Shown here in pieces: positions 16,847 to 25,580 of a stretch of 64,000 bases of DNA. This DNA is from Massilia sp. WG5 (lineage in GTDB: Bacteria > Pseudomonadota > Gammaproteobacteria > Burkholderiales > Burkholderiaceae_D). The translations under genes and the position numbers were made by a program. Under the pieces are notes generated by a model. That model did no database searches. It had not been told where the DNA came from and saw nothing but the letters and a program-made list of their open reading frames with translations. The stretch spans positions 2,046,001 through 2,110,000 of the forward strand of contig NZ_CP012640.2 of NCBI RefSeq assembly GCF_001412595.2, read 5' to 3'. The number at the start of each line of letters is the position of its first letter. Position 1 is the first letter of the stretch.

Positions 16847-19800
16847 TCAAAATTGATGTTGATAGGAAAAACGAATACCGTTGTTCGAGGCTGCAGTAAC
16901 ATTGCTGCGAACGTTGCTGTGAAATGCTTCGAAACGTAATTCGTTGCGCGCCGCGAGCGGGACGGCCAGCATGGCGCGCACGCTGTAGCCCAGGCGGCGA
17001 TCGGGCCATTGCTCCCCGAGGATCCCGTCGACCAGGCCATGCCAGTGGCCGGGAACGCTGTCCTGGTCGCCAAAGAACAGGGTGCTGCCGACACCGGCCC
17101 AAGCGAATTTCTGCGGCACGATCTCACTCACGAGCGTCGAGGGCGGCACGACACCGCGCAGTGACGCAGGCAGGGAGTCGGCGAGCCGGTTGTGTTCCCA
17201 GCTGGCGCTCAGCCTCACCTGCCAGATCAGGTCCTTGCGGCGGAAACTGGTGCCTACGCCGCCTTCGAGGCGATACCCGCTGCCGAGCCTTTCGCCGTCG
17301 CGTGTGGCGTAGCGTTGACCGGCGATGCCGAGTTGTGCATACCTAGAATCGCCAAGGTCGATCGTCACAGAGCTGTCCAGCTTGCTCTTCTTGCCGATTG
17401 CCCTCATCAGGCCCGATTCCTCGCTCAACATATTCGCGGAGCCGCCGAGCCGCAGCCTGGCGGCGGGGCCGAGCTGGCCTGTCCATTCGGCCCGGCCGTA
17501 GAACAGGGAATCCTGGCGCCGGTGATTCGTCCCGACGGTGATGCCGGCATCCCCGTCGGCGAGCTGCCATTCCGCCGCGGCCGACAGATCTTCCTCGCTG
17601 CGATCGCGGAGGAAAGCGGCGCTCGAACCGCCGAGCGTCATCCGGGCAGCCTTCACGGTGGCGCGTGCGTCCCCGACCGGCATACCGGCGTTAAGTTCCA
17701 GCATCCGCAGATCGAGATTGCCGATCTGCCGCTTTTCCGCCACGATGCCGCCGCGCTTGCTCTGCTTCCAGCGCAGTTGCGTCGTCATCTCCGCAAGCCA
17801 GGGGTTGTCGGCCGTTTCCGAGTCCCGCGCCGCGGCCTCGGCAAGTTGCAGGGCCTCGGTATTACGTCCGAGCTGCTGCAGCCCGCTGACGCGCTCGACC
17901 GCGGAAAGGTGCGACGACGGCGAGTCGAGAATCGCCGCGATTTGCGCGCGGTCGTTGTCGACCTGGGCAAGCGCCAGGTACTGGCGCGCAGGCAGCGCGC
18001 CCTGGTCGAAGCGCGTGCGCTGCAACCAGCTGCGGGCGCTATCGTATTTCTTCTGCGCCAGCAGGGAGTCCACCAGCAATTCACGCATCGGGCCGGAACT
18101 GTTACCCTGCTGGATTATGTCGATCAACAATCCCTGCGCCGCGGCGTCGCCCTCGAACTCGCGCACCAGTCCCGCATACGACAGCATGAGCGGCGGCGCC
18201 AAGGGGGTGCCGAGCTGCTGCGCTTTCTGGAACTGCGGACGCAGCTGCTCATAGGCGGCGCGGCGCAGTGCCACGGCATCGTCGCCGCGGCCTGCCTGGC
18301 TGAGGGCCTCGGCATATTCCAGCGTCCATGCAGGCTCATCGGGCTTGGCGCGAAGCTGCCGTTCGAACCATGGCAGCGACTCCTTGCTCCGGTGCAGGCG
18401 CTTCAGGCCTGCGGCATAAGGCGCCCAGTAGGCCGGGTCCGTCGATGCCTCGGATTCCCACTTCTGGATCAGCCCGCTCAGCTGGACAGGGTCGCCGTCA
18501 TCGATTTCAAACCACAGCAGGTTGACCCGGTCGGACACGGATGCGGGATTGAGCGCAAGCGCCCGGTGATATGCCGTGCGCGCGGCCGCCGTTTTCCCAT
18601 CATGTTGCGCAAGGCGCCCGGCCAGCAACCAGTACATCTCGAGCTGTTCGAACTGTCCGGGCTTGTCCTTGGCGCTGGCCAGCAGCGCCCGCAAGTCGTT
18701 CCACCGCTGCGCGCGCGATGCGCTATCCATCGCCAGCAGCAGCCAGCGCGGCTCGTCGAACCGGCGATAGGCCTCGCGCGCGACCGCGATGGCGCCCTCA
18801 TATTCGCCATGCGCGTTATCGGCTTCGATCAAGCGTTCGGCCACATGCACCTGGTCCGTGTTTCCTTTCCAGGCCGCCTGATAGGCATGTACGGCTTCGG
18901 CACGGCTGTCGGCTTGCCACGCCAGGTTACCGAGCAGTACCAGGTAGCGCTCGTCCCCGGGACCGGCCTGGGCGCGGACGGTACGCAGTCGCGCCAGCCC
19001 GTCGCCGGGCCGGCCGGCCCGTTCGAGCAGTATCGCTTCGCGCCGCGCAGCCTCGACCGGGCCGATCAGCGACGGCGGCATACGCCGCAGCGTCGCGATT
19101 CCCGCATCGAGGTCGCCGGTGAGGACCTGGGCCTCGCTCAAGGCAATCCATAGTTCGACCGGTGCGGTCCGGCGGGCGCAGTACGCGGACAGAAAATCCA
19201 CCACGTCGCGCGACGAGGAGGCGCGTTGTGCGATTGCCAGCAGGGTCGCCTGCTCGCCCGCCGTAAGGTCCCGGTCATGCGTGGCCTTGCCGATCAGCTC
19301 CAGCCACAGCTTGTCCTCATCGCGCGCGTGCGCAATCTGCAGGGCCCGTTCCATGGCGGCACCCGACGGATTGCCGAGGGCAAGTATTGCCCATTGCTTC
19401 ATCGCGACTTCCTGGGACGAGTTCCAGTCCGCTATTTGCGCCAGCCGCGTACGATGCTGGACGTCAGGCGCCAATGCCACCAGCCGCGTGGCCAGCACCA
19501 TGGCTTCCGGCAGCGCGCTGGCCGACAGCTCGATATCCAGTTGCCGTTCGAGCGCCGGAACCGCCTCGGGCGACAGCATCAGCAGGGGACGGCCGAAGCG
19601 CTGGGCGCGATGAACGTCGTTTTGCGTCTGTGCGATGACCAGGGCACGATCCAGAAACACCGGATCGGTGCCGAACTGGCCCAGCATCTCATCCGCAAAG
19701 GCGAGCGCCGCAGCGCCATTGTTTGAGGCCACAAAATTGTCGAGTGCCAGCATGACGTAATTGCGCCGCGCCGCCATGGTCTGACCATCGGACATGGCGA

Positions 19801-20431
19801 TCGTGCGATAGACGATCGCGGCCTTGAGGGGCTGTCCGTGCGCCAGCCAGTTGCGCGCAGTGAGTTCGAGCCAATGCCGCCGGCCCGCCGGATTCAGGTC
19901 CGCAAGGCGCTGCAGGGCGCGCGCCGCCAGGTCCGGACGATCGATTTCCTGACTGGCCTCTGCCAGCGTTTCCAATGCCTTCGGCGCGACCGGCAGCGAC
20001 AACAACTTTTCTATATGCTCGGCGATGCCGGCCCGGATGCCGGTCCGTCGCGGATCCGACGCCAGGCTTTGCCGCATCATTGCCCGGTCAATGTGCAATA
20101 GCGCGAGGCGCGCCTCCGGGACCGAGGGCGCGGTGCCGTAGGCCAGCGGAGCGACCAGGCGGCGCGCTTCTTCCCACTGGCCGGTCTCGGCCAGTTCATT
20201 GGCCAACGAATAGCGGATCCGATAGTTATCCGGATCGGTTCGCAGCAGGACCCGCAGATAGGCAATCGACAGCGCATCGCGCTGATGGCGCGCCGCCAGG
20301 TCAAGGGTGCGGTGCGAATCCGGGAACAGGAAGTACAAGGCGCCGCAAAAGCCCACCGTCGACGCCAGCACCACGGAGGAAGGAATCAGATGGCGCGGCT
20401 TTGCGCCAGTACCTGTAGGCCGGGCGCTCAT
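16847..20431 (-). CDS. pelB: PelB, TPR scaffold and outer-membrane porin
   Basis: 1194 residues (1193 in P. aeruginosa) from the ATG in an ATGA overlap with pelA; an earlier in-frame ATG at 20479 is less likely. A membrane anchor lies at about residues 14-34. A long TPR superhelix fills most of residues 40-870, with repeats such as TAYHRALALNPASVSDRVNL. The last 300 residues alternate as a beta-barrel (RLGGSANML, SVTIDLGDSRYAQLGIAGQR) and end in Phe. PelB docks PelA through its TPRs and exports polymer through the barrel. In Pseudomonas, PelC lipoprotein guides the polymer into the pore. No PelC follows here. Confidence 0.92.
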   Translation of the reverse strand: MSARPTGTGAKPRHLIPSSVVLASTVGFCGALYFLFPDSHRTLDLAARHQRDALSIAYLRVLLRTDPDNYRIRYSLANELAETGQWEEARRLVAPLAYGTAPSVPEARLALLHIDRAMMRQSLASDPRRTGIRAGIAEHIEKLLSLPVAPKALETLAEASQEIDRPDLAARALQRLADLNPAGRRHWLELTARNWLAHGQPLKAAIVYRTIAMSDGQTMAARRNYVMLALDNFVASNNGAAALAFADEMLGQFGTDPVFLDRALVIAQTQNDVHRAQRFGRPLLMLSPEAVPALERQLDIELSASALPEAMVLATRLVALAPDVQHRTRLAQIADWNSSQEVAMKQWAILALGNPSGAAMERALQIAHARDEDKLWLELIGKATHDRDLTAGEQATLLAIAQRASSSRDVVDFLSAYCARRTAPVELWIALSEAQVLTGDLDAGIATLRRMPPSLIGPVEAARREAILLERAGRPGDGLARLRTVRAQAGPGDERYLVLLGNLAWQADSRAEAVHAYQAAWKGNTDQVHVAERLIEADNAHGEYEGAIAVAREAYRRFDEPRWLLLAMDSASRAQRWNDLRALLASAKDKPGQFEQLEMYWLLAGRLAQHDGKTAAARTAYHRALALNPASVSDRVNLLWFEIDDGDPVQLSGLIQKWESEASTDPAYWAPYAAGLKRLHRSKESLPWFERQLRAKPDEPAWTLEYAEALSQAGRGDDAVALRRAAYEQLRPQFQKAQQLGTPLAPPLMLSYAGLVREFEGDAAAQGLLIDIIQQGNSSGPMRELLVDSLLAQKKYDSARSWLQRTRFDQGALPARQYLALAQVDNDRAQIAAILDSPSSHLSAVERVSGLQQLGRNTEALQLAEAAARDSETADNPWLAEMTTQLRWKQSKRGGIVAEKRQIGNLDLRMLELNAGMPVGDARATVKAARMTLGGSSAAFLRDRSEEDLSAAAEWQLADGDAGITVGTNHRRQDSLFYGRAEWTGQLGPAARLRLGGSANMLSEESGLMRAIGKKSKLDSSVTIDLGDSRYAQLGIAGQRYATRDGERLGSGYRLEGGVGTSFRRKDLIWQVRLSASWEHNRLADSLPASLRGVVPPSTLVSEIVPQKFAWAGVGSTLFFGDQDSVPGHWHGLVDGILGEQWPDRRLGYSVRAMLAVPLAARNELRFEAFHSNVRSNVTAASNNGIRFSYQHQF

Positions 20432-21264
20432 TTTGTCGGCTCGACGCTGAGGGTATCGAGCGAGGGCGTGGCGACCCATGCCGCAAAACCCAGCTCCCGG
20501 ATGCGCTTTGCCGTATCCAGAGCCAGCCCGGGTTCAAGGGGCGATACGTAATCGATCACCGTGACCGGAAGACGGTAACGCGAACCGATGGTCTGCAGCT
20601 GGGCCAGCAACCATGTCCGGTCGGATTCCTGAACCTTGACATATTTGCCGGACGTCGCATCCCATCCCTGGAACAGCGATTCCGCCACCACCCCGTCTAC
20701 CAGGTGGCCGATATCCGGCAGGATGTCGAATCCCCTGTTCAGCAACAGCCGTACGCCGGGAAAACGGTCGTGAATCTCGCGGACGATATTCGCCAGGGCA
20801 CGTGCCTGGAGTGCTCTTCCTTCGGGATCCTTGACCGGAATCTGGTAGCTGTCCAGGGTGTCGAGGAAGAAGGCCCGGAATCCCTGCTGCCAAAGCGGCT
20901 TGATGCGCTTCTCGATCAGGAATTCGGTCCAGCCCTGCTGGGTCAGATCGGCAATGCGGCTACCCCATGCGGCGTTTTTCCCGAGAAACAACTTCGAATC
21001 AAGTTCGCCAGCCGATGCCCGCCAGCCTTCCGCCTCGCCGATACTGAGGTAGGCAAATATCACAGGACGGTTGGAGCCGAAGGCGTCCAGGCTGGGCAGG
21101 TTCTCCGCTTCGAGAACCACATAATCGTAATGCGACAACGCTTTTATGGGCACCGGCCGGCCATAAAAGAAAGCCACCGTGGGCGCTTCCGGACGCGTAA
21201 TCGAGCATCCCAACAGGATTAATACGCCCGGAACGAGTTTCGCCAGGACGATCGATCGATCCAA
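20428..21264 (-). CDS. pelA: PelA-type hydrolase domain (GH166-like) as a stand-alone lipoprotein
   Basis: 278 residues from TTG 21264, chosen because GGGGAGGAG lies ahead of it and the lipobox LLGC then falls at Cys20; ATG 21366 gives 312 residues with a weak site. The single domain matches the N-terminal hydrolase of PelA: FAYLSIGEAEGWR, the acidic FFLDTLDSYQ (Asp135) and VVAESLFQGWD (Glu195, matching P. aeruginosa PelA Glu218). PelA is normally a roughly 950-residue periplasmic hydrolase-deacetylase. The deacetylase half is absent, and its job seems moved to the Agd3-like gene at the operon end. It is the first gene of the operon. Confidence 0.85.
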   Translation of the reverse strand: MDRSIVLAKLVPGVLILLGCSITRPEAPTVAFFYGRPVPIKALSHYDYVVLEAENLPSLDAFGSNRPVIFAYLSIGEAEGWRASAGELDSKLFLGKNAAWGSRIADLTQQGWTEFLIEKRIKPLWQQGFRAFFLDTLDSYQIPVKDPEGRALQARALANIVREIHDRFPGVRLLLNRGFDILPDIGHLVDGVVAESLFQGWDATSGKYVKVQESDRTWLLAQLQTIGSRYRLPVTVIDYVSPLEPGLALDTAKRIRELGFAAWVATPSLDTLSVEPTK

Positions 21265-22278
21265 AGCACTTCTCCTCCCCGGAATTCGGAAAGAAAAGGA
21301 CCTGGAGCGACGAGGGCGATAGGACGCCCCCCTGCACCTGTTTAAAATGCCGGAAACGAGATTCATTTTTCTCTTTCAGCCAACCCGTGGCAACGGATCA
21401 GTTACGCAGGAAAAGATTTAATATTTTGCTGTGTCGCACTTAACATCAATTCTCAAACGTTCAACAACAAGTTATCACTCGCCCAATTTGAGTGCAAGAG
21501 GTTTCGGGAAACTTTAAACCGGAATTATTCGGCGAAAAACAACGATGAATTTAGAAAACTAATTTCTATAAAAAACATTTACAAATGTTAAGAAAAATTT
21601 TCATTACACAATCATCGCCCATCTCCTCCAAAAATCTACCCAAGATAGGCAAAAGTACTGGACAAAGAAGCAACAAATTACATAAAGTTTCTAATAAACA
21701 TTAAAATTCCGAAAAATCATTTATGGCAATAGTATTTACTTATGCCATTAAAAAGCGTCGTCCTAGTGGCTTCATATTCCATTCAGAGCCAAGATAAAAT
21801 AAATTTTCTTTTCTTACTGCGATCTGAACGCATTTGATTATGCTGAGCAGACAAGTCCCGGGATTCACAGCATAAGGAAGGAATGCACGATATCGACAAG
21901 ATGAATTGTTCAATATTTATCTATCATTTTTTTAATTACTAGCGCGATTCACGAAAAGAAAATTCGATCAGGAAAATAGATTAAAACACCTTCAAGCTCG
22001 ATTTAACTTTGTCATGCGTGATACATAAAGCCGATAACAATGCACATTGGATGGGCCGTCACATTTTCTTCACGGACCATCAATAAAGAAATAAAGAAAT
22101 AAGGAAATATCATTTTCCCAAATATAACGCGCGTGTTTTAGATGGCTCCGTGAAAAAGGAGAAGCGCGCATACTAAGAAGCGCCGTTTCGCACTATTGAT
22201 CGAAGTCAAATGCTTATGCCGCCTCCTCTCTAACTTGACCGGACGCCGGGATGGGCGCTTACTTTAAAGGAGAGCAGC
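21265..22278. other. AT-rich non-coding flank and pel operon promoter region
   Basis: Roughly 1 kb between the divergent pelA and PRC-barrel genes. From 21400 to 22210 it is very A+T-rich and holds no supportable gene. It must carry the promoters of both. A short repeat tract lies at 22084-22110. No convincing -35/-10 or sigma-54 element could be fixed for the operon. It mirrors the AT-rich tract at 7480-8060 on the other side of the island. Confidence 0.6.
22084..22110. repeat. short 8-base tandem repeat
   Basis: AAAGAAAT is repeated two and a half to three times with small changes (AAAGAAAT, AAAGAAAT, AAGGAAAT) in the AT-rich intergenic tract. It may be an H-NS-type nucleation site or simple low complexity. 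Confidence 0.45.
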
Positions 22279-22833
22279 ATGAGTTATGCAGACCGCGACA
22301 AGTACGGCATGTACAAGGACACCGGCAGCGCCGGTCCCGGCCCCGCCCTGATGGGCGCGGATACCTTGCTCGGCGACAGCGTCGTCAACGGCGCCAACGA
22401 CGACCTGGGCGACATCAAGGAGATCATGCTCGACATGAACACCGGCCAGGTCGCCTATGCGGTACTGGCCTTCGGCGGCTTCCTCGGCATGGGCGAGAAA
22501 CTGTTCGCCGTGCCGTGGCAGGCGCTGCACCTGGACACCGTCAACAAGCGCTTCGTGCTGGACATCGACAAGGAACGCCTGAAGAATGCCCCCGGCTTCA
22601 ACAAGGATGCCTGGCCGGACATGGCCGACGTCCAGTGGACCAACCAGGTCCACAGCTTCTACGGCACCGATCCGCAGCGCAGCGGCGCGCCGAGCATGGG
22701 CCCTGACGTGGCGACGCGCGGCGCGGGCGCCGGCGACCTCGCTTCCGGCAGCGGCATCAGCGCCGATCCGCGCGCCGGCAACCAGGGCGACGACAAGGAC
22801 CTGAGCCACATCCGCGGCAGCAATATCGGCTGA
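22279..22833 (+). CDS. PRC-barrel domain protein
   Basis: 184 residues with AAAGGAGAG ahead of ATG. Residues 25-105 form a PRC-barrel: a small beta-barrel with GDSVVNGANDDLGDIKEIMLD, then VAYAVLAFGGFLGMGEKLFAVPW and LHLDTVNKRFVLDIDKERLK. The rest is a disordered Gly/Ser/Asp-rich tail. Such soluble PRC proteins are widespread in soil proteobacteria, often stress-associated, with no assigned activity. It is transcribed away from the pel operon and followed at 84 bases by an NTF2-like gene. Confidence 0.88.
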   Translation: MSYADRDKYGMYKDTGSAGPGPALMGADTLLGDSVVNGANDDLGDIKEIMLDMNTGQVAYAVLAFGGFLGMGEKLFAVPWQALHLDTVNKRFVLDIDKERLKNAPGFNKDAWPDMADVQWTNQVHSFYGTDPQRSGAPSMGPDVATRGAGAGDLASGSGISADPRAGNQGDDKDLSHIRGSNIG

Positions 22834-22917
22834 CGCGATTACCTGGGACGTAATCGCCGCGCCGCGCGTCGCCGGGCACACTGGTCTCCATCGACTCACC
22901 CACCACAGGAGACCAGC

Positions 22918-23286
22918 ATGAACCACGCAGCCAGCCACGCCAGCATCATCGCCGAGCGCTACCTCGCGATCTGGAACGAGCGCGACGACATCATCCGGCG
23001 CGCCCGCATCGCCCAGCTGTTCGCCACCGGCGCCAGCTATGCCGACCCGATGATGCGCGGCAGCGGCATCGACGGCATCGACGCCATGATTGGCGCTGCC
23101 CAGCGCCAGTTCCCGGGCCACCGCTTCAGCCTCCACGGCACCCCGGACGGACACAGCGACGTGGTCCGCTTTTCCTGGACCCTCGCGCCCGACGGCGGCG
23201 CCCCGGTCGCGCAAGGCAGCGACATCGCCCACATGGACGACGACGGCCTCCTGGTCCGGGTGACCGGCTTCCTCGACGCGGCCTGA
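22918..23286 (+). CDS. NTF2-like / SnoaL-like small protein
   Basis: 122 residues with CAGGAGA upstream of ATG. The pattern is an N-terminal helix (IIAERYLAIWNERDD), then YADPMMRGSGIDGIDAMIGAAQRQFPGHRF, then beta strands ending in HMDDDGLLVRVTGF. This is the cone-shaped NTF2/SnoaL fold. It is likely a small-molecule-binding or isomerase-type protein; the ligand is unknown. It lies 10 bases ahead of a decayed alpha/beta hydrolase and near an XRE regulator, the usual order of such small stress or catabolic groups. Confidence 0.82.
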   Translation: MNHAASHASIIAERYLAIWNERDDIIRRARIAQLFATGASYADPMMRGSGIDGIDAMIGAAQRQFPGHRFSLHGTPDGHSDVVRFSWTLAPDGGAPVAQGSDIAHMDDDGLLVRVTGFLDAA

Positions 23287-23296
23287 GGAGGACGCC

Positions 23297-24060
23297 ATGA
23301 CAGCGCATGCCCGCGTCCTCGGCCCCAACACCGTCGCCACCGCGAATGGCGTCCAATTGTTCTACCGCGACTGGCCCGGCAGCCACCCGCAAGCCAGGCC
23401 GGTCCTGTTCGTCGCCGGCTGGTCGATGGCCTCAGGCTCATGGGGCTACCAGATGATGGCCCTGCAGCGGCGCGGCCTGCGCTGCATCGCCTTCGACCGC
23501 CGCGGCCACGGCCGCTCCAGCGATCCCGGCGGCTACGACTTCGACACCCTGGTCGGCCACTCGATGGGCTGCAACGAGATCGTTCGCTGCCTGACGCGCT
23601 TCGGCAGCGCCGGCCGCGTCGAGCGCATCGCCCTGCTGGAGCAGTTCCGCAGCCGGCAGCTGCTGCGCGACTACCCGCTCTGGATCGAGGAAAACATCGA
23701 GCCTGCGCTGGGTTTCCCACCGCTCCCTGGTGCGAACGCCACCACCAAGGCCTGCTGGCGGCGATGGTCCTCGACAAATCGCTGCAGGCCCTGCACGACT
23801 GCCATGCCGCGGTCCAGGGCGCCGACATGGCCGGCGAGCTGCGCGCCATCGGGGTGCCGGTGCTGATCGTGGCCGGCGACCGCGACGTCTCGGCGCCGCT
23901 CGACCTGACCGCGCGCCGCAGCGCCGCGCTGATCCCGGATGCGCGCCTGCGCGTCATCGAGGGTGCCGCGCACGGCATGTTCCCGACCCACGTCGGCCAG
24001 GTGAATGCCGGGCTGCTTGAATTCATCGGCCAGGGCGGCTACATTGGCGCGACCGGACAG
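23297..24060 (+). pseudogene. alpha/beta hydrolase, frameshifted with internal deletions
   Basis: The N-terminal part starts with GAGGA and ATG and keeps VLFVAGWSMASGSWGYQM, FDRRGHGRSSDPGGYDFDTL and the nucleophile elbow VGHSMGCNE. About 20 residues usually found between YDFDTL and VGHSMG are gone, and the region after ERIALL is also shortened. Near 23725-23740 the coding sense moves to another frame: LLAAMVLDKSLQALHDCH through PVLIVAGDRD to EGAAHGMFPTHVGQV, which carries the Asp and His of the triad. The second frame has no natural stop before the next gene. The original enzyme was probably a hydrolase or haloperoxidase-like protein of about 270 residues. Sequencing error could explain the shift but not the missing segments. 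Confidence 0.75.
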
Positions 24061-24071
24061 GAGGCTTCGAC

Positions 24072-24914
24072 ATGGACGACAAGCTTGGCCGCGGCGACGC
24101 CGGCTACTTCAATGACTTCGCCTCCGCGCTGCGCTACTGGCGCACGCGGCGCGGCGTCAGCCAGCTGCGGCTGTCGGCGGACAGCGGCGTCTCGCAGCGC
24201 CACCTGAGCTTCCTGGAAAGCGGCCGCTCCCAGCCGAGCCGCGAGCTGATCCTGAAACTCGGCATTGCGCTCGACGTGCCGCTCCGCCAGCGCAATGCGA
24301 TGCTGCTGGCGGCCGGCTTCGCACCGGCCTACCAGGAGCGCAGCCTGTCCGATCCGGAGCTGGCCAGCGTGATGCAGGCGCTCGAATTCATGCTGCGCCA
24401 GCAGGCGCCCTTCCCGGCACTGGTGGTCGACCGCCTGTGGAACCTGGTGATGTTCAACGAGCCCGCCGCCGGCCTGATGCGCTGGCTGCTCGGCATGCCG
24501 CCGGATGCGCCGATCCCGCGCGACGGCTCGATCAATGTGCTGCGCCTGATGCTGAGCCCCGACGGCCTGCGCCGCCACCTCCTCAACTGGGAAGCCGTGT
24601 GCGCCGACAGCCTGCTGTGGATCCAGCGCGAGGCCATGGCCGACGGGCCGGGCAGCGAAGCGACCGCACTGCTGGCCGAATTGTCCGCCCTGCCCGGCAT
24701 GCCCTCCGCCGGCCACGTGCCGAACCTGGAGCGGCGCGCGCTGCCCTTCCTGCCCCTGCAGATCGCGCGCGACGAGGTCCGCCTGAACCTGTTCACCACC
24801 ATCACGACCCTGGGCACGCCGCACGACGTGACGGTGCACGAGCTGCGCCTGGAATCCTTCTTCCCGGCCGATGCGGCGACGGCGGACTGGTTCCGGGCCC
24901 GCTTCGGCGGCTGA
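24072..24914 (+). CDS. XRE-family regulator with MmyB-like ligand-binding domain
   Basis: 280 residues; ATG with GGAGG seven bases upstream. Residues 13-75 are a helix-turn-helix (FASALRYWRTRRGVSQLRLSADSGVSQRHLSFLESGRSQPS). Residues 105-280 match the MmyB-like PAS-type sensor: APFPALVVDRLWNLVMFNEPA, the RHLLNWEAV stretch and a final LFTTITTLGTPHDVTVHELRLESFFP. Such proteins often control a neighbouring oxidoreductase or hydrolase gene, here possibly the decayed hydrolase just upstream. The operator is not identified. Confidence 0.9.
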   Translation: MDDKLGRGDAGYFNDFASALRYWRTRRGVSQLRLSADSGVSQRHLSFLESGRSQPSRELILKLGIALDVPLRQRNAMLLAAGFAPAYQERSLSDPELASVMQALEFMLRQQAPFPALVVDRLWNLVMFNEPAAGLMRWLLGMPPDAPIPRDGSINVLRLMLSPDGLRRHLLNWEAVCADSLLWIQREAMADGPGSEATALLAELSALPGMPSAGHVPNLERRALPFLPLQIARDEVRLNLFTTITTLGTPHDVTVHELRLESFFPADAATADWFRARFGG

Positions 24915-25043
24915 ACCGGCCGCGGTTTCGCGCCGCCGGAACCGCGTTTCGCGCGGCGCAAACGCGTTTCGTCGCATTCCGCCCCCATCCCACAAGGCAT
25001 CGGGCACAGTGGCGTCAACTTAACCCACCTGACGGAGCCCGCC

Positions 25044-25580
25044 ATGCTGCACCAGATCCTGAGCCACACCCCCACCTATGTCTGGGCCATCCTCGCCGTG
25101 CTGGTCTGGCGCGGCCTGGCCGCCCTGCGCGATCGCGAGGTGACGATCCGCAGCCTGTTCATCGTCCCCCTCGTCATGCTGGCGCTGGCGCTGCAGGACG
25201 TGAACGCGAAATTCGGTGCGAACGGCGCGGCGCTCGGCGCCTGGGCCGTCGCGGCGGCGGGCGCGGCGGCGCTGGCGTGGGCCTTCGGCCGCAGCCGCAC
25301 GGCGCCGGGAGCGAAGCCCGGCCATGTGATCGTGCGCGGCAGCCCGGCGCCGATGGCGATGATGCTGGCGGTGTTCTTCACCAAATACGCGGCGGCCGTG
25401 CTGCTGGCGGTGCTGCCGCATGCGCGCCAGGATGCGCTGGTCGCGGCGGGCGTGTGCGCCCTGTTCGGCGTGTTCAACGGCTGCTTCCTGGGCCGTCTGG
25501 CGCGCGACGTGGCGGAATGGCGCGGCAGGACTCAGCGCGGCTTGAGCACGGCCCGGAAGGCCTTCAGCGCGGCCGGGTGA
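25044..25580 (+). CDS. DUF6622-like integral membrane protein
   Basis: 178 residues with ACGGAG ahead of ATG. Hydrophobic segments lie at about residues 10-25, 36-52, 63-82, 105-125 and 135-150, with a start of LHQILSHTPTYVWAILAVLVWRGL. This matches small multi-pass DUF6622 proteins of unknown role. Its 3' end overlaps the convergent esterase gene by 49 bases. Confidence 0.7.
   Translation: MLHQILSHTPTYVWAILAVLVWRGLAALRDREVTIRSLFIVPLVMLALALQDVNAKFGANGAALGAWAVAAAGAAALAWAFGRSRTAPGAKPGHVIVRGSPAPMAMMLAVFFTKYAAAVLLAVLPHARQDALVAAGVCALFGVFNGCFLGRLARDVAEWRGRTQRGLSTARKAFSAAG

Noticed and set aside
21883..21942. A 19-residue open frame after AAGGAAGG in the AT-rich region, possibly a leader peptide.
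   Set aside because: The spacing to ATG is too short, and no gene or attenuator follows it directly.
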